A stretch of 64,000 nt of DNA from an uncultured Lachnospiraceae bacterium (GTDB lineage: Bacteria > Bacillota > Clostridia > Lachnospirales > Lachnospiraceae), in assembly GCA_947644545.1 (NCBI GenBank), contig CANRZW010000001.1, positions 186,001-250,000 on the forward strand. Reading direction: 5' to 3'. Every line of letters starts with the position of its first letter. The stretch's first letter is position 1. Both the position numbers and the translations under genes were made by a program. Positions 46,286 through 56,577 of this stretch are shown piece after piece. Under the pieces are notes generated by a model. It saw only the letters and a program-made list of their open reading frames with translations, ran no database searches and was not told the DNA's origin.

Positions 46286-49150
46286 TTACTTCCTGCTCTT
46301 TGCTTTCTCAAGCATCTTCTTAATATAAACACCGGTATAGGATACCGGATTCTCCGCCACTTTCTCCGGCGTGCCTTCAGCGATCACGGTACCGCCGCCC
46401 TCACCGCCTTCCGGCCCCATATCGATGATATAGTCCGCGGTCTTGATCACGTCCAGATTATGCTCGATGACCACCACCGTATTACCGCCCTCAGCCAGCT
46501 TATGCAGAATATCCACCAGCTTATGCACGTCCGCAAAGTGCAGCCCCGTGGTAGGCTCGTCCAGGATATAGATGGTCTTGCCCGTACTTCTCTTGCTCAG
46601 CTCTGTGGCCAGCTTGATTCGCTGCGCTTCACCGCCGGACAATGTCGTGGAGGGTTGTCCCAGCTTCACATAGGCCAATCCCACATCGTAAAGCGTCTCG
46701 ATCTTCCTGCGGATCGACGGCAGATTCTCGAAGAAAGGCATCGCCTCCTCCACCGTCATATCCAGCACATCATAAATATTCTTACCTTTATATTTTACCT
46801 CCAGCGTCTCACGATTATAGCGCTTACCGCCGCAGACCTCACAGGGCACATATACATCCGGCAGGAAATGCATCTCGATCTTAATGATGCCGTCCCCGCC
46901 ACAGGCTTCACATCTGCCGCCCTTCACATTGAAACTGAACCGTCCCTTGCTGTAGCCTCTGGCCTTGGCATCCTGGGTGGAAGCGAACAAGTCTCTGATC
47001 TGGTCGAAGACTCCCGTATAGGTGGCCGGATTCGACCGGGGTGTTCTGCCAATAGGTGACTGGTCTATGTCAATCACCTTATCCAGCTGATCGATCCCCT
47101 CGATCCCCGCATGTCTGCCGGGAACGCAGCGCGCTCTGTTCAGGTCCCGCGCCAGGTGCTTGTAAAGAATCTCATTGACCAGAGAACTCTTGCCGGATCC
47201 CGACACTCCCGTCACACAGGTCATGATCCCCAGCGGAATCTTCACGTCTATTTTCTTCAGATTATTCTCCTGCGCGCCCTTTACTTTCAGGTAGCCGGCG
47301 GGCTTCCTTCTGACATCCGGTACCGGAATCTGCCGTCTGCCGCTCAGATACTGTCCTGTGATGGACTCTTCCACCTGCATGATCTCCTCTGCCGTACCCT
47401 GCGCCACCACCTCACCGCCGTGGGAGCCTGCTCCCGGCCCGATATCCACGATATGGTCCGCGGCAAACATGGTGTCCTCGTCATGCTCCACCACCAACAG
47501 CGTGTTGCCCATATCTTTCAGATTCTTCAGGGCAGCGATCAGCTTGTCATTATCCCGCTGGTGCAGGCCGATACTGGGCTCATCCAGAATATAGCATACT
47601 CCCACCAGGCCGGAACCGATCTGCGTCGCCAGACGGATCCGCTGCGCCTCCCCGCCGGAGAGCGAGCCTGTGGCTCTTGACAAAGACAGATAATCCAGAC
47701 CGACCTCCATCAAAAAACCGACTCTGGCCCGGATCTCTTTCAGGATCCTTCTGCCGATCAGCTGTTGCTGCTGGGTCAGTTCCATATCCCCGATAAAAGC
47801 GTGCAGCTTTGTGATAGACATGGATGTGATCTCATAAATATTCCGATCGCAGACGGTTACCGCCAGGGATTCCTTTTTCAGACGCATACCGCCGCATTCC
47901 TTACAGGGCGTGATGCGCATAAAGGACTCATACTCCTGCTTGATCATGTCCGAACCCGTCTCCCGGTATTTCCGGTCCATATTCCTGACCAGCCCCTCGA
48001 AAGCCACCGGATAAACACCCTTGCCCCGCTGTCCCTCGTAATAGACATCCACCTTCTTACCGTCTGTACCGTAACAGATCGCATCCTGCGCCTTCTGCGG
48101 CAGTTCTTCAAATGGGGTATCCATACTGAACTTATACTCTTTGGCCAACGCCTGCAGAAGCGCATTCGTAAAGCTGCCCTTGTCCTTGCTGGACTGCCAT
48201 CCCATCACGGCAATAGCGCCCTCATTCAGGCTGAGACTCCTGTCCGGTATCATCAATTCTAGGTCAAATTCCATCTTATAGCCCAATCCGAAACATTCCG
48301 GGCAGGCGCCGAAAGGATTGTTGAAGGAAAAACTTCTCGGCTCAATCTCACTAATACTGATTCCACAGTCCGGACAGGCAAAGCTCTGGCTGAAATTGAT
48401 TGGTTCCCCGTCAATCACATCCAACACCATCAACCCTTCTGCCAGGGCAAACACACTCTCAATGGAATCTGTCAGGCGTCTCTCAATCCCTTCCTTGACT
48501 ACCAGACGATCCACCACGATCTCTATATTATGCTTGATATTCTTCTCCAGCTTAATCTCTTCCGACAGCTCATACAGATTCCCGTCTACGCGCACACGCA
48601 CATAACCGCTGCGTTTGGCCCGGTCGAACACTTTGACATGTTCTCCCTTCCGGCCCCGCACTACCGGCGCAAGAAGCTGTATCCTGGTTCCCTGCGGGAG
48701 CGCCAGCACCTGATCCACAATCTGGTCAACCGTCTGCCGCCTGATCTCCCTGCCGCACTTAGGACAATGGGGAATCCCGATCCTGGCATATAACAGTCTG
48801 AAATAATCATAGATCTCCGTCACGGTTCCCACCGTGGACCGCGGATTCCTGTTGGTAGACTTCTGGTCAATAGAAATCGCCGGAGAGAGTCCTTCGATCC
48901 GTTCCACATTAGGCTTCTCCATCTGCCCCAGAAATTGCCTCGCATATGAAGACAGGGACTCCATATATCTTCTCTGTCCCTCCGCATAAATGGTATCAAA
49001 GGCGAGTGACGACTTTCCGGAACCCGACAGCCCCGTGAGCACCACAAATTCGTTACGCGGAATATCCACATCCAACGCTTTCAGATTATGTTCATTCGCG
49101 CCCCGGATCTTAATGTATTCGCGTGGGCGCATCTTTACCGTATCTGACAT
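46286..49150 (-). CDS. uvrA: Excinuclease ABC subunit A
   Basis: 954 residues from [18 protein letters not shown] lies five bases before this ATG and overlaps an ATG four codons upstream. Two ABC ATPase modules have Walker [13 protein letters not shown] and [13 protein letters not shown] and signatures [10 protein letters not shown] and [10 protein letters not shown]. Zinc sites include [18 protein letters not shown]...GACPECFG and [11 protein letters not shown]...CEVCGG. It finds distorting DNA lesions and loads UvrB. uvrB lies immediately upstream. Confidence 0.98.
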   Translation of the reverse strand: MSDTVKMRPREYIKIRGANEHNLKALDVDIPRNEFVVLTGLSGSGKSSLAFDTIYAEGQRRYMESLSSYARQFLGQMEKPNVERIEGLSPAISIDQKSTNRNPRSTVGTVTEIYDYFRLLYARIGIPHCPKCGREIRRQTVDQIVDQVLALPQGTRIQLLAPVVRGRKGEHVKVFDRAKRSGYVRVRVDGNLYELSEEIKLEKNIKHNIEIVVDRLVVKEGIERRLTDSIESVFALAEGLMVLDVIDGEPINFSQSFACPDCGISISEIEPRSFSFNNPFGACPECFGLGYKMEFDLELMIPDRSLSLNEGAIAVMGWQSSKDKGSFTNALLQALAKEYKFSMDTPFEELPQKAQDAICYGTDGKKVDVYYEGQRGKGVYPVAFEGLVRNMDRKYRETGSDMIKQEYESFMRITPCKECGGMRLKKESLAVTVCDRNIYEITSMSITKLHAFIGDMELTQQQQLIGRRILKEIRARVGFLMEVGLDYLSLSRATGSLSGGEAQRIRLATQIGSGLVGVCYILDEPSIGLHQRDNDKLIAALKNLKDMGNTLLVVEHDEDTMFAADHIVDIGPGAGSHGGEVVAQGTAEEIMQVEESITGQYLSGRRQIPVPDVRRKPAGYLKVKGAQENNLKKIDVKIPLGIMTCVTGVSGSGKSSLVNEILYKHLARDLNRARCVPGRHAGIEGIDQLDKVIDIDQSPIGRTPRSNPATYTGVFDQIRDLFASTQDAKARGYSKGRFSFNVKGGRCEACGGDGIIKIEMHFLPDVYVPCEVCGGKRYNRETLEVKYKGKNIYDVLDMTVEEAMPFFENLPSIRRKIETLYDVGLAYVKLGQPSTTLSGGEAQRIKLATELSKRSTGKTIYILDEPTTGLHFADVHKLVDILHKLAEGGNTVVVIEHNLDVIKTADYIIDMGPEGGEGGGTVIAEGTPEKVAENPVSYTGVYIKKMLEKAKSRK

Positions 49151-49190
49151 AGTTTCCTCCATCTGCTCTTTGTCTCTGTATCAAATCTGT

Positions 49191-49228
49191 TTCTACTTAT
49201 ATTATTACATTCTACTTATATTATTACA
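49191..49228. repeat. Tandem 19-bp duplication upstream of uvrA
   Basis: TTCTACTTATATTATTACA occurs twice in direct succession (49191-49209, 49210-49228), followed by a partial third (TATTACATA). It lies 41-78 bp before the uvrA ATG, in the AT-rich uvrA leader or promoter. Confidence 0.9.
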
Positions 49229-49324
49229 TATATTACATATGACAGCATTATAACTATATTCAGTTATAATACATGATAGCAGTATCACTATAGTATCCGC
49301 TTTGTCATGAATCCAGGGTCCTCA

Positions 49325-51328
49325 CTACTCTTTGTCAAAATCCCGCAGCTTCCCCTTCAATTCTACCATCCTGTCACGCAGCTCCGCTGCCGCCTCGAAG
49401 TTCAAATCCGCTGCCGCTTTCTTCATCTGCTTCTCCACATCCTTGATCAGCTTCTCCAGTTCCTGTCTGCTCATGGATTCAGGATCCTTCTCAAACTTTC
49501 GTTCTTCTTTGGCGATCGTCCGGGAGATACTGATCAGATCGCGTACCGCCTTCCTGATCGTCTGCGGTGTGATACCATGCTCCTGATTATAGCGCTGCTG
49601 AATCTCCCGTCTGCGGTTCGTCTCCGTGATGGCCGCGCGCATGGAATCCGTCATATTATCGGCGTACATAATCACGTGACCTTCCGAATTACGCGCAGCA
49701 CGACCGATCGTCTGGATCAGGGATGTCTCGGAACGCAGGAACCCCTCCTTATCTGCATCCAGAATCGCCACCAGAGAAATCTCCGGGATATCCAGGCCTT
49801 CCCGCAACAGATTGATTCCCACCAGCACATCGAATACATCCAGACGCATGTCTCTGATGATCTCCGCTCTCTCCAGCGTGTCAATATCGGAATGCAGGTA
49901 CTTTACTCGGATTCCTACGTCGCTCATATAAGCTGTCAGATCTTCCGCCATCCGCTTGGTCAGTGTCGTCACCAGTATCTTATGATGATTCGCAACCTCC
50001 CTGTTGACCTCTGAGATCAGATCATCAATCTGCCCTTCCACCGGCCGCACGTCTACTTCCGGATCCAATAGACCGGTAGGACGGATGATCTGTTCTGTGC
50101 GGAACAGTTCGTGGGAAGCTTCGTAGTCCGAAGGCGTCGCAGACACAAACAGCATCTGATCGATATGCTGCTCAAACTCTCCGAAGTTCAACGGCCTGTT
50201 ATCCAGCGCCGAAGGCAGACGGAATCCATAATCCACCAACGTATTCTTCCGTGATCTGTCCCCCGCATACATTCCCCTGATCTGCGGGATCGTCATATGG
50301 GACTCATCGATGATAATCAGGAAGTCACCCTTGAAATAATCCATCAGCGTAAACGGCGGCTCTCCCTCTGCCATACCGTTCAGATGCCTGGAATAATTCT
50401 CAATACCAGAACAGAAGCCAGTCTCCCGCAGCATCTCGATATCGAAGTTGGTGCGCTCCGATATGCGCTGCGCCTCCAGCAGCTTGTCCTCGCTCTTAAA
50501 ATATTTCACCCGTTCCGTCAGTTCCTTCTCGATCTCCACGCAGGCAATATTGATCTTCTCCTGTGGCACCACATAATGAGAGGCCGGATAGATCATCACA
50601 TGCTCCAGCGTGGCATGTACCTGACCCGTCAACGGATCCGTCTGCGCAATCCGGTCTATCTCATCCCCAAAAAACTCAATGCGGATCAGATGATCACCGC
50701 CCTGCGCCGGATAGACCTCCACCACATCACCGCGCACCCGGAAACAACAGCGGTCCAGATCCATGTCATTGCGGTCATACTGCATCTCGATCAATCCCCG
50801 GATCACTTCATCCCGGTCCCGCTGCATACCGGGACGCAATGACATACTCATACCCGCATACTCTTCCGGACTGCCCAGGCCATAGATACAGGACACGCTG
50901 GCCACCACTACAACGTCCCGACGTTCCGTCAAAGACGCCGTAGCCGACAGACGCAGCTTGTCAATCTCGTCATTGATCGAAGAATCCTTCGCAATATAGG
51001 TATCCGTGGACGGCACATAGGCTTCCGGCTGATAATAATCGTAGTAGGACACAAAATATTCTACCGCGTTTTCAGGGAAAAATTCCTTGAACTCGCCGTA
51101 GAGCTGTCCGGCGAGCGTCTTATTGTGCGCTATGACCAAAGTGGGCTTCTGGAGCTGCTGTATAATATTGGCCATCGTAAAGGTCTTGCCGGAACCTGTT
51201 ACCCCTAATAAAGTCTGGAACTGGTTGCCTTCTTTGAAGCCTTTCACAAGGGCTTCTATCGCCTGCGGCTGATCGCCGGTGGGCTGGTATTCACTGTGAA
51301 GTTTGAACATTTTTTGTTCAGTTTGCAC
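49325..51328 (-). CDS. uvrB: Excinuclease ABC subunit B (GTG start)
   Basis: 667 residues. Walker [12 protein letters not shown] (about 41-51), the beta-hairpin region [20 protein letters not shown], helicase motif IIDESHMT, motif [11 protein letters not shown] and a C-terminal UVR domain ([20 protein letters not shown]) that contacts UvrA/UvrC. It verifies damage and positions UvrC. The GTG at 51326-51328 is eight bases after GGAGG; the next ATG, six codons in, has no such site. An upstream LexA-type box suggests SOS control. Confidence 0.98.
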   Translation of the reverse strand: MQTEQKMFKLHSEYQPTGDQPQAIEALVKGFKEGNQFQTLLGVTGSGKTFTMANIIQQLQKPTLVIAHNKTLAGQLYGEFKEFFPENAVEYFVSYYDYYQPEAYVPSTDTYIAKDSSINDEIDKLRLSATASLTERRDVVVVASVSCIYGLGSPEEYAGMSMSLRPGMQRDRDEVIRGLIEMQYDRNDMDLDRCCFRVRGDVVEVYPAQGGDHLIRIEFFGDEIDRIAQTDPLTGQVHATLEHVMIYPASHYVVPQEKINIACVEIEKELTERVKYFKSEDKLLEAQRISERTNFDIEMLRETGFCSGIENYSRHLNGMAEGEPPFTLMDYFKGDFLIIIDESHMTIPQIRGMYAGDRSRKNTLVDYGFRLPSALDNRPLNFGEFEQHIDQMLFVSATPSDYEASHELFRTEQIIRPTGLLDPEVDVRPVEGQIDDLISEVNREVANHHKILVTTLTKRMAEDLTAYMSDVGIRVKYLHSDIDTLERAEIIRDMRLDVFDVLVGINLLREGLDIPEISLVAILDADKEGFLRSETSLIQTIGRAARNSEGHVIMYADNMTDSMRAAITETNRRREIQQRYNQEHGITPQTIRKAVRDLISISRTIAKEERKFEKDPESMSRQELEKLIKDVEKQMKKAAADLNFEAAAELRDRMVELKGKLRDFDKE

Positions 51329-51413
51329 AAAGGTTACCTCCGAAATTCATATTAAAAAAGTTCGCCTGTTGGTACGAAATTCGCGCTCTTGGGATCCTAT
51401 AAAAGCAGATTTG

Positions 51414-51442
51414 ATTATATCATACTGAATCAGATTTGTACA
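51414..51442 (-). promoter_or_regulatory. Promoter of uvrB
   Basis: Minus strand TGTACA, 17-bp spacer, TATAAT, about 85 bp before the GTG. Confidence 0.68.
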
Positions 51443-51451
51443 GCGATTTTA

Positions 51452-51463
51452 GAACGTTTGTTC
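51452..51463. promoter_or_regulatory. LexA/DinR-type SOS box
   Basis: GAAC-GTTT-GTTC matches the Gram-positive LexA operator core GAAC-N4-GTTC exactly. It ends ten bases upstream of the -35 of the uvrB promoter, so LexA could block polymerase. It is the only such exact core I noticed in the window. Confidence 0.72.
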
Positions 51464-51610
51464 TGATTTTTTGGATTTTTTGTGAATGAACCTTTTTTCT
51501 CCCTTCAGGGGGCATCACATCTATCATGTATACCAGTAATTCCGGAATCTCTTTCAGGAATGATATCAGAATTGTCACCATAAATATCCGCTGTCACTAA
51601 TAGAAGAACA

Positions 51611-51648
51611 AAAGGACAAACTTATTACTCAGAATAAGAATGTCCTTT
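51611..51648 (-). terminator. Terminator of the FIST-MCP operon
   Basis: Two-part stem: AAAGGACA/TGTCCTTT outside and CTTATT/AATAAG inside, separated by an AA/AA internal loop. The minus strand continues TTTTGTTCTTCT. It lies 38 bases after the chemoreceptor stop. The 51329-51685 gap contains this and the uvrB control region only. Confidence 0.8.
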
Positions 51649-51685
51649 CTGTTAAACTGCATTGTTAACGCCTATCTCTGTCGCC

Positions 51686-52645
51686 TCAGGGCATATCCTG
51701 CACCACGGCGATCGCCTGCTCGATAATATTCTGGAATGTCTCGATCAGCACGCCCTTCTTACTGTCGTCGATATCCATCTTGTCAATGATATCGCTGTAG
51801 ACACCGGCCGTTCCGACAAGAGAATCCTGAACGGTCTGCACATAAGTACGGTTCCGCTCCACCGCGCTTTCGATCGATTCCCGCACCTGAGCTGTGCCGG
51901 CCGCACTTCTCTTCACATCGTCAAAATATTTCCCCGTCTGCTCTATGCTCTCGATATTGCAGAGCATCGCTTCATCCGAAGCCTGGATGAACTTGTTAAG
52001 CTCGTTGCTCTGACGCTCTACCTCCACAATGCTCGCGTGAATGCCTTCGACCATATCCCGGCTCGTCTTCGCGAGATTGCCTACTTCCTCTGCCACGACC
52101 GCAAAGCCCCTTCCCTGTTCACCGGCTCTGGCCGCCTCAATGCTGGCATTCAGCGCCAGCAGATTTGTCTGGTCCGCAACCGCTCTGATCCCTGTCAGGC
52201 TGTTCCTGATCTTATCCAACGCCTCCTGCAGCATATCGAATGTCTTGGACATCTTCTTGAAATTCTCCTGCAGAGAATTGGAGTCCGCTTTCAACTGCTC
52301 CATCTGCCGCTGTGCCTCCGAGACAGATGCATCGATCTCCGTCTCCACATCGCTGAAGTGATCCGCCGCCGCCGTAATATCCCGAAATCCTTCCTCCAGC
52401 GCACTCACCTCACCCTGCGGTCCTACCATATCTTCCTTCAAGCCCGAGAGCCGCTCCGTTGCGTACCGCATCTTCTGTGTGGTCAGAAAAACATCATCCG
52501 CCAGCTCGTTCACGACCCTGTATACGCTTGCCAGCGCATACTCCAGAGGATGCTTATCAAAAGCCTCTTTCCTGTCCGCCGCCGCGACAGATACGGAAGC
52601 CGCTGTCTTCTCTTTATTTCCGCTATTTCCAAATAACTTAAACAC
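51686..52645 (-). CDS. Soluble methyl-accepting chemotaxis protein
   Basis: 319 residues, no membrane helix. The signalling hairpin tip [20 protein letters not shown] and [20 protein letters not shown] (about 150-190) is intact and should bind CheA/CheW. The N-terminal ~90 residues are not a recognised sensor; they include [21 protein letters not shown] start at the GTG 52643-52645 because AGGAGGT is eight bases before it; a GTG three codons upstream overlaps that site. It is 12 bp after the FIST gene, which may supply the sensing function. Confidence 0.9.
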   Translation of the reverse strand: MFKLFGNSGNKEKTAASVSVAAADRKEAFDKHPLEYALASVYRVVNELADDVFLTTQKMRYATERLSGLKEDMVGPQGEVSALEEGFRDITAAADHFSDVETEIDASVSEAQRQMEQLKADSNSLQENFKKMSKTFDMLQEALDKIRNSLTGIRAVADQTNLLALNASIEAARAGEQGRGFAVVAEEVGNLAKTSRDMVEGIHASIVEVERQSNELNKFIQASDEAMLCNIESIEQTGKYFDDVKRSAAGTAQVRESIESAVERNRTYVQTVQDSLVGTAGVYSDIIDKMDIDDSKKGVLIETFQNIIEQAIAVVQDMP

Positions 52646-52657
52646 GCCTGTCACCTC

Positions 52658-53731
52658 CTACTCAAATGCCAGACAGCACATTGTCTGGTTAACGAACTGT
52701 GTATTGTAATGTTCTCCGACCCCGACCATACCGGCATGAGAAAAGCTGTGACACATCTCCGCAAGATAACTGTCCCAGTAATGTTCGTCGTTAAACATGA
52801 TATACCGGAAAAGACAATTGACAGACAGCACGGCAGATGCACGGACAAGGTCACTCTTGATCCTGGAGATCGTATCCTGTACCACCTCTCTATAGTCACC
52901 CATGCTTAAGATCGTCAGAAAGTCCATCTTGTTCGCCGGACGGAAGGTCGTGATACTGCCATCCGATTCCACCCCTTTGATCGAGACAATATAAGTATCG
53001 GAACCGCAGACATGACCGAACGGATTCTTGAACGTCTGTGTTGTGATCTTGTCTCTGCTGATTCCCAGCTCGGAAGTATACACTTTCTCGGCAGACTTGT
53101 TCTCCAACGTGCGGATCTTGTATTTCTTGGGCTCCGCTTCCGTCACCATAAACTGCTTTTCGTTGCCCTGTGGATGTATGTAGATATTTTCCTTGTATGA
53201 CTTTATCTTACCACTCAGATTCTTAAAGATGAAAAAGGCGCAGGCATCCTGATAAACCTTGCCGTTGCAGGCAACTGCCGCCGAATTACTCGTACCGCCC
53301 GCAAGGTCATAACCAAGACGGCACAGATAATCTGACAATGTAGTGACTGCGCGAACATCCGCTCCCGCAGAACAGATATCAAAACATGCCGTTCTTCCCT
53401 TTTCGCCGCCTACAGCTCTTACCGCATTTTCCAATCGTCTGATATATTTGATCGGCATGACGGAAGCCTGCTCCAGTACATCCGCCACAACTTTGATATT
53501 TTCTTTCATCGCGATGACTGTAATCCCCGCATCAAAAAACTCCTTATCAATATAGGCCTGCCCGACGCCGCCTATCGATGCCACTCCCGGAAAGGCCTTC
53601 TCGATCTCAGCGGCCGCGCGCTCAAGCATATCTTCTTTTGCAACAGAAAAAAACAGGGCCGCAGGCTCTGTAATTGTTCTTAATGCCTCTGATACATCGC
53701 CTTTCTTGCTGCTGCCGTATGATAACTTCAT
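52658..53731 (-). CDS. FIST-domain sensory protein
   Basis: 357 residues from MKLSYGSSKKGDVSEALRTI, with GGAGGAG before the ATG. The FIST_N region (about 20-185) has FPGVASIGGVGQAYIDKEFF and YDLAGGTSNSAAVACNGKVY; the FIST_C region (about 200-350) has PFGHVCGSDTYIVSIKGVES and SVNCLFRYIMFND. FIST domains are thought to bind small ligands in signalling proteins; ligand unknown. No output domain is fused, and a soluble chemoreceptor is encoded directly downstream. Confidence 0.87.
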   Translation of the reverse strand: MKLSYGSSKKGDVSEALRTITEPAALFFSVAKEDMLERAAAEIEKAFPGVASIGGVGQAYIDKEFFDAGITVIAMKENIKVVADVLEQASVMPIKYIRRLENAVRAVGGEKGRTACFDICSAGADVRAVTTLSDYLCRLGYDLAGGTSNSAAVACNGKVYQDACAFFIFKNLSGKIKSYKENIYIHPQGNEKQFMVTEAEPKKYKIRTLENKSAEKVYTSELGISRDKITTQTFKNPFGHVCGSDTYIVSIKGVESDGSITTFRPANKMDFLTILSMGDYREVVQDTISRIKSDLVRASAVLSVNCLFRYIMFNDEHYWDSYLAEMCHSFSHAGMVGVGEHYNTQFVNQTMCCLAFE

Positions 53732-53969
53732 ATCAGTCTCCTCCATTCTCCCTAACCTATGTATTATCCGTGCATTCATTCCCCTTTGATGATCAAATGT
53801 AATCATACCACAAAACTTGCTCTTTTCCTACTGTTTTCTATTAATATTCTGTTCCCGAAATAACAGATCAGTCTTTTATTACATCATACATTATAATCAA
53901 CGAGAAGGACTATCCAAACGAATCTGCAAAAAGGCAGCACTTGCGATTGTTATCAATATACACAGCCAG

Positions 53970-53995
53970 GAGGGCAGGGATTACTCCCTGCCCTC
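53970..53995. terminator. GC-rich hairpin after the GPH symporter gene
   Basis: Perfect 11-bp stem GAGGGCAGGGA/TCCCTGCCCTC with a TTAC loop, 49 bases beyond the symporter stop on the minus strand. A T-run is missing, so termination may be inefficient. The 53732-54043 gap otherwise holds the FIST leader, including an ATGAT...ATCAT dyad near 53790-53807, and nothing else I can name. Confidence 0.6.
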
Positions 53996-54043
53996 GCCTT
54001 ACACTTCCTGTCATGCACGCGGCCGAATTCCAGGCCGGCACAA

Positions 54044-55399
54044 TTAACCCTTTGCTTTCGCCTTACGATCCTCAAGCTCCTTGATATACTGTGGATTCTT
54101 CGACTCCACATCCAGAAACCAGGTATCGATCAGCAGAATGACAGCGATCACCAGCGGGCCGAATTTGAAGAAACCGTTAATACCGGAAACCGCCTGTGCC
54201 GTCTGTACGGCTGCCTGGCCGTCATAGCCGATGGCCGTGAGAACGAAACCGAACAACGCCGTCATGGCGCCCTGGCCCACTTTAGCGCCTACGGAACTGG
54301 CGGAGAACAGAACGGACTGCACACGGGTACCGGTCTTCCACTCACCATAGTCAATCGTATCTCCAATCAGCGCTCCCGCCATGCCCATGGCAAATCCCAT
54401 GCCGATACCGCGAAGAAGCGCTGTACCAAACAACACCGGAACCGTAGCAGGCGCCACGATGAAGACCACCTGCGCAACGATCATGCAGGCAGCGCCGAAC
54501 AGCACCATCTGACGTTTCGTAAACTTCTTTAACAGGAACGGGCAGACAATACATAAAACTACGCCCGGCATATTGGAACAGGCAACGAAGGTGCCCATCA
54601 GTCCCATATTCCCCATGACCGTGTTCAGATAATATACGGATACGGACAGGTTAAAAGTCAGGATAAAGTTTGCGCAGAGATTGATCACAAACGCCATCCA
54701 CCAGTACTTATTGACGAAAGCACATTTGACGCCCTGTACGATATTTTCCGGCGGCGCATCATTGTCAATCCGCTCTTTGACAAACAGGATATTCAGCGCC
54801 AGCGGAATGATTCCGACGATACCGAATACCAGAATGGATTTGATCCAGGCGCTCTGCATCTGTTGGCCGCCGAAGAAGTTAACCATCGGCATCATAACGC
54901 TTGCCATAATCGTCTGTGTCAGCGCGGCGAAGAGCATTTTGAAGATCAGCATCTGAGAACGATCCTCGGAATTATTGGTAACATAGGTAGCCAGAGAACC
55001 GTGCGCCATACAAACGTAAGTATAAAGAACGGTATTAAACAGGTTATAAGTAACAAAAATATAGGCTACACGGACTGCAACGGTAGAATCCGGCACAAGG
55101 AATACCAGGACTACGGATGCAACCATCGGCAGCGTCCATTTCAGGAGGACAGGAATACAATGCCCTCTTTTGGATTTGTGGGTATCAATCAGCTGCCCCG
55201 CAATCAGATCGGAGAAACCGTCAAAAATCTTGGAAACCATGATCACGGCGCCGATCAGAGCGGCATTCATAAAAATAACGTCCGTATAGAAAAACAGTAC
55301 ATAAGAACTGAAAAGCGTGTACATCGCGTTCAGACCAACGTCACCGGATCCATACAGGACCTTCTCAACTAAACTTATCTTATTTGCTTCTTTTGGCAT
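54044..55399 (-). CDS. GPH-family glycoside:cation symporter
   Basis: 451 residues with about twelve membrane helices. EKVLYGSGDVGLNAMYTLFS at the start and DLIAGQLIDTHKSKRGHCIP, the loop 2-3 signature of the glycoside-pentoside-hexuronide family, are present; GALIGDTIDYGEWKTGTRVQ lies in the C half. It imports sugars or oligosaccharides with Na+ or H+. It follows an esterase gene by 66 bp, downstream of an AraC-GH39 regulator, so a xylan- or arabinan-derived oligosaccharide is a reasonable guess. Confidence 0.92.
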   Translation of the reverse strand: MPKEANKISLVEKVLYGSGDVGLNAMYTLFSSYVLFFYTDVIFMNAALIGAVIMVSKIFDGFSDLIAGQLIDTHKSKRGHCIPVLLKWTLPMVASVVLVFLVPDSTVAVRVAYIFVTYNLFNTVLYTYVCMAHGSLATYVTNNSEDRSQMLIFKMLFAALTQTIMASVMMPMVNFFGGQQMQSAWIKSILVFGIVGIIPLALNILFVKERIDNDAPPENIVQGVKCAFVNKYWWMAFVINLCANFILTFNLSVSVYYLNTVMGNMGLMGTFVACSNMPGVVLCIVCPFLLKKFTKRQMVLFGAACMIVAQVVFIVAPATVPVLFGTALLRGIGMGFAMGMAGALIGDTIDYGEWKTGTRVQSVLFSASSVGAKVGQGAMTALFGFVLTAIGYDGQAAVQTAQAVSGINGFFKFGPLVIAVILLIDTWFLDVESKNPQYIKELEDRKAKAKG

Positions 55400-55465
55400 A
55401 ATCTTTCCCTCTCTTTATTGTAAGATAGCCGCCACGAAGGCCGGCCTCATACGACGGACAGTCAC

Positions 55466-56392
55466 TTAATTCACTGCCATGGGCCGCTCAAGACAGCTCC
55501 GGATAAATCCGTCAATAATAGCAAGCGTTTCCACGGTCCAGAACTCCGCGCCGCCGTGGTCGGCGCCTTTGATCAGATACAATTGTACCTCCTTACCGCA
55601 CTTTTTCATCTGACGGTACAAGATCGCACTGCCCTCACAGTTGACCAAACGATCTTTGGTGCCGTGCAGGATAAGGGTGGGCGGTATCACGGTATCTTCC
55701 GTGATATTACATTCCACGGAAAGCTTCCGCTTCAATTCCGGATGTTCCCGCAGGTCTACATGTCCCATCACCATGCCCTCCGGGCTGTCCGGCTGACAAT
55801 GCAGAACCTGAATCGGATTGGAGTCCTCTGCCATCACACTGGTGCTGCCATAGAAATTGACGATCCCTTTTACCTCCGCAGTAATCCCCGGATAGAGATT
55901 ATGTTCAACATCATCATGGATCATACCCGCAAACATTGCCGTATGACCGCCCGATGAGTCGCCGGAAACAACAATCTGATCCGGTTCAATGTGATACTGT
56001 TTGGCATTGGCCCGCAGGAATCGCACCGCGTTCCTGGCATCCATGATCTGTGCCGGGAAAGGCGCTATTCCGGAATGCCGGTACTCCACGATCGCCGTCA
56101 CATACCCTCGTTCCGCCAGTTTGGACGCTCTGGGAATCTGTGCGTAGACATCCTGCTGCATCCACGCCGAACCCTGGACGAAAACTACACAGGGCCAGAC
56201 CATCTCCGGCTGATTGCGGGTAAAAGGCTGTAAGATCTGCAGATGAAGCCTGACGCCGTCTATCTCGGCATATTCCACGTTGGGAATATAAGTGACGCCT
56301 ATTTCATCTCCCGTGGTCGAAATGACATGCGCCCCCTCCACTTCCTCTGTGAATTCCGGAATTTCCTCATAAGTCCATTCCTTTACTTCCAT
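55466..56392 (-). CDS. Alpha/beta hydrolase, probable carbohydrate esterase
   Basis: 308 residues, cytoplasmic (no signal peptide). The nucleophile elbow is VVSGDSSGGHTAMFAG (first Ser of GDSSGG), the acid is in LILHGTKDRLVNCEG and the His in LIKGADHGGAEFW. The oxyanion region PCVVFVQGSAWMQQD replaces the usual HGGG. It resembles BD-FAE/acetylxylan-type esterases that deacetylate imported oligosaccharides. It is first in an operon with the GPH symporter, preceded by a 22-bp direct repeat operator. Confidence 0.87.
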   Translation of the reverse strand: MEVKEWTYEEIPEFTEEVEGAHVISTTGDEIGVTYIPNVEYAEIDGVRLHLQILQPFTRNQPEMVWPCVVFVQGSAWMQQDVYAQIPRASKLAERGYVTAIVEYRHSGIAPFPAQIMDARNAVRFLRANAKQYHIEPDQIVVSGDSSGGHTAMFAGMIHDDVEHNLYPGITAEVKGIVNFYGSTSVMAEDSNPIQVLHCQPDSPEGMVMGHVDLREHPELKRKLSVECNITEDTVIPPTLILHGTKDRLVNCEGSAILYRQMKKCGKEVQLYLIKGADHGGAEFWTVETLAIIDGFIRSCLERPMAVN

Positions 56393-56436
56393 GTAAAATC
56401 TCCTTTCTTCGTGTTTGATCTCCCTTTATGAAAATC

Positions 56437-56442
56437 ATTATA
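56437..56442 (-). promoter_or_regulatory. -10 box of the esterase-symporter operon
   Basis: Perfect TATAAT on the minus strand about 45 bp before the esterase ATG, but no recognisable -35 at 16-18 bp. That is expected for a promoter that needs an activator; repeat operator elements lie upstream. Confidence 0.55.
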
Positions 56443-56543
56443 GCGAAACCGCCTCATCCCGCCTATCCTCCTGAACAGGCAGTCCATACCGGATAATTTC
56501 TAATGCATATAAAAACACGATCTGTATTGCCATACGGCGAAAC

Positions 56544-56575
56544 AAATCGTGATTGCTAAGTATGAAAATCGTGAT
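56544..56575 (-). promoter_or_regulatory. Direct-repeat operator, probable AraC-family site
   Basis: ATCACGATTT appears twice on the minus strand (56566-56575 and 56544-56553) with a 22-bp period, two helical turns, as AraC-type regulators require. An inverted CACGAT half-site is at 56516-56521. The array lies between the AraC-GH39 gene stop and the esterase promoter. The same motif with the same period occurs at 59217-59248. Confidence 0.65.
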
Positions 56576-56577
56576 AT

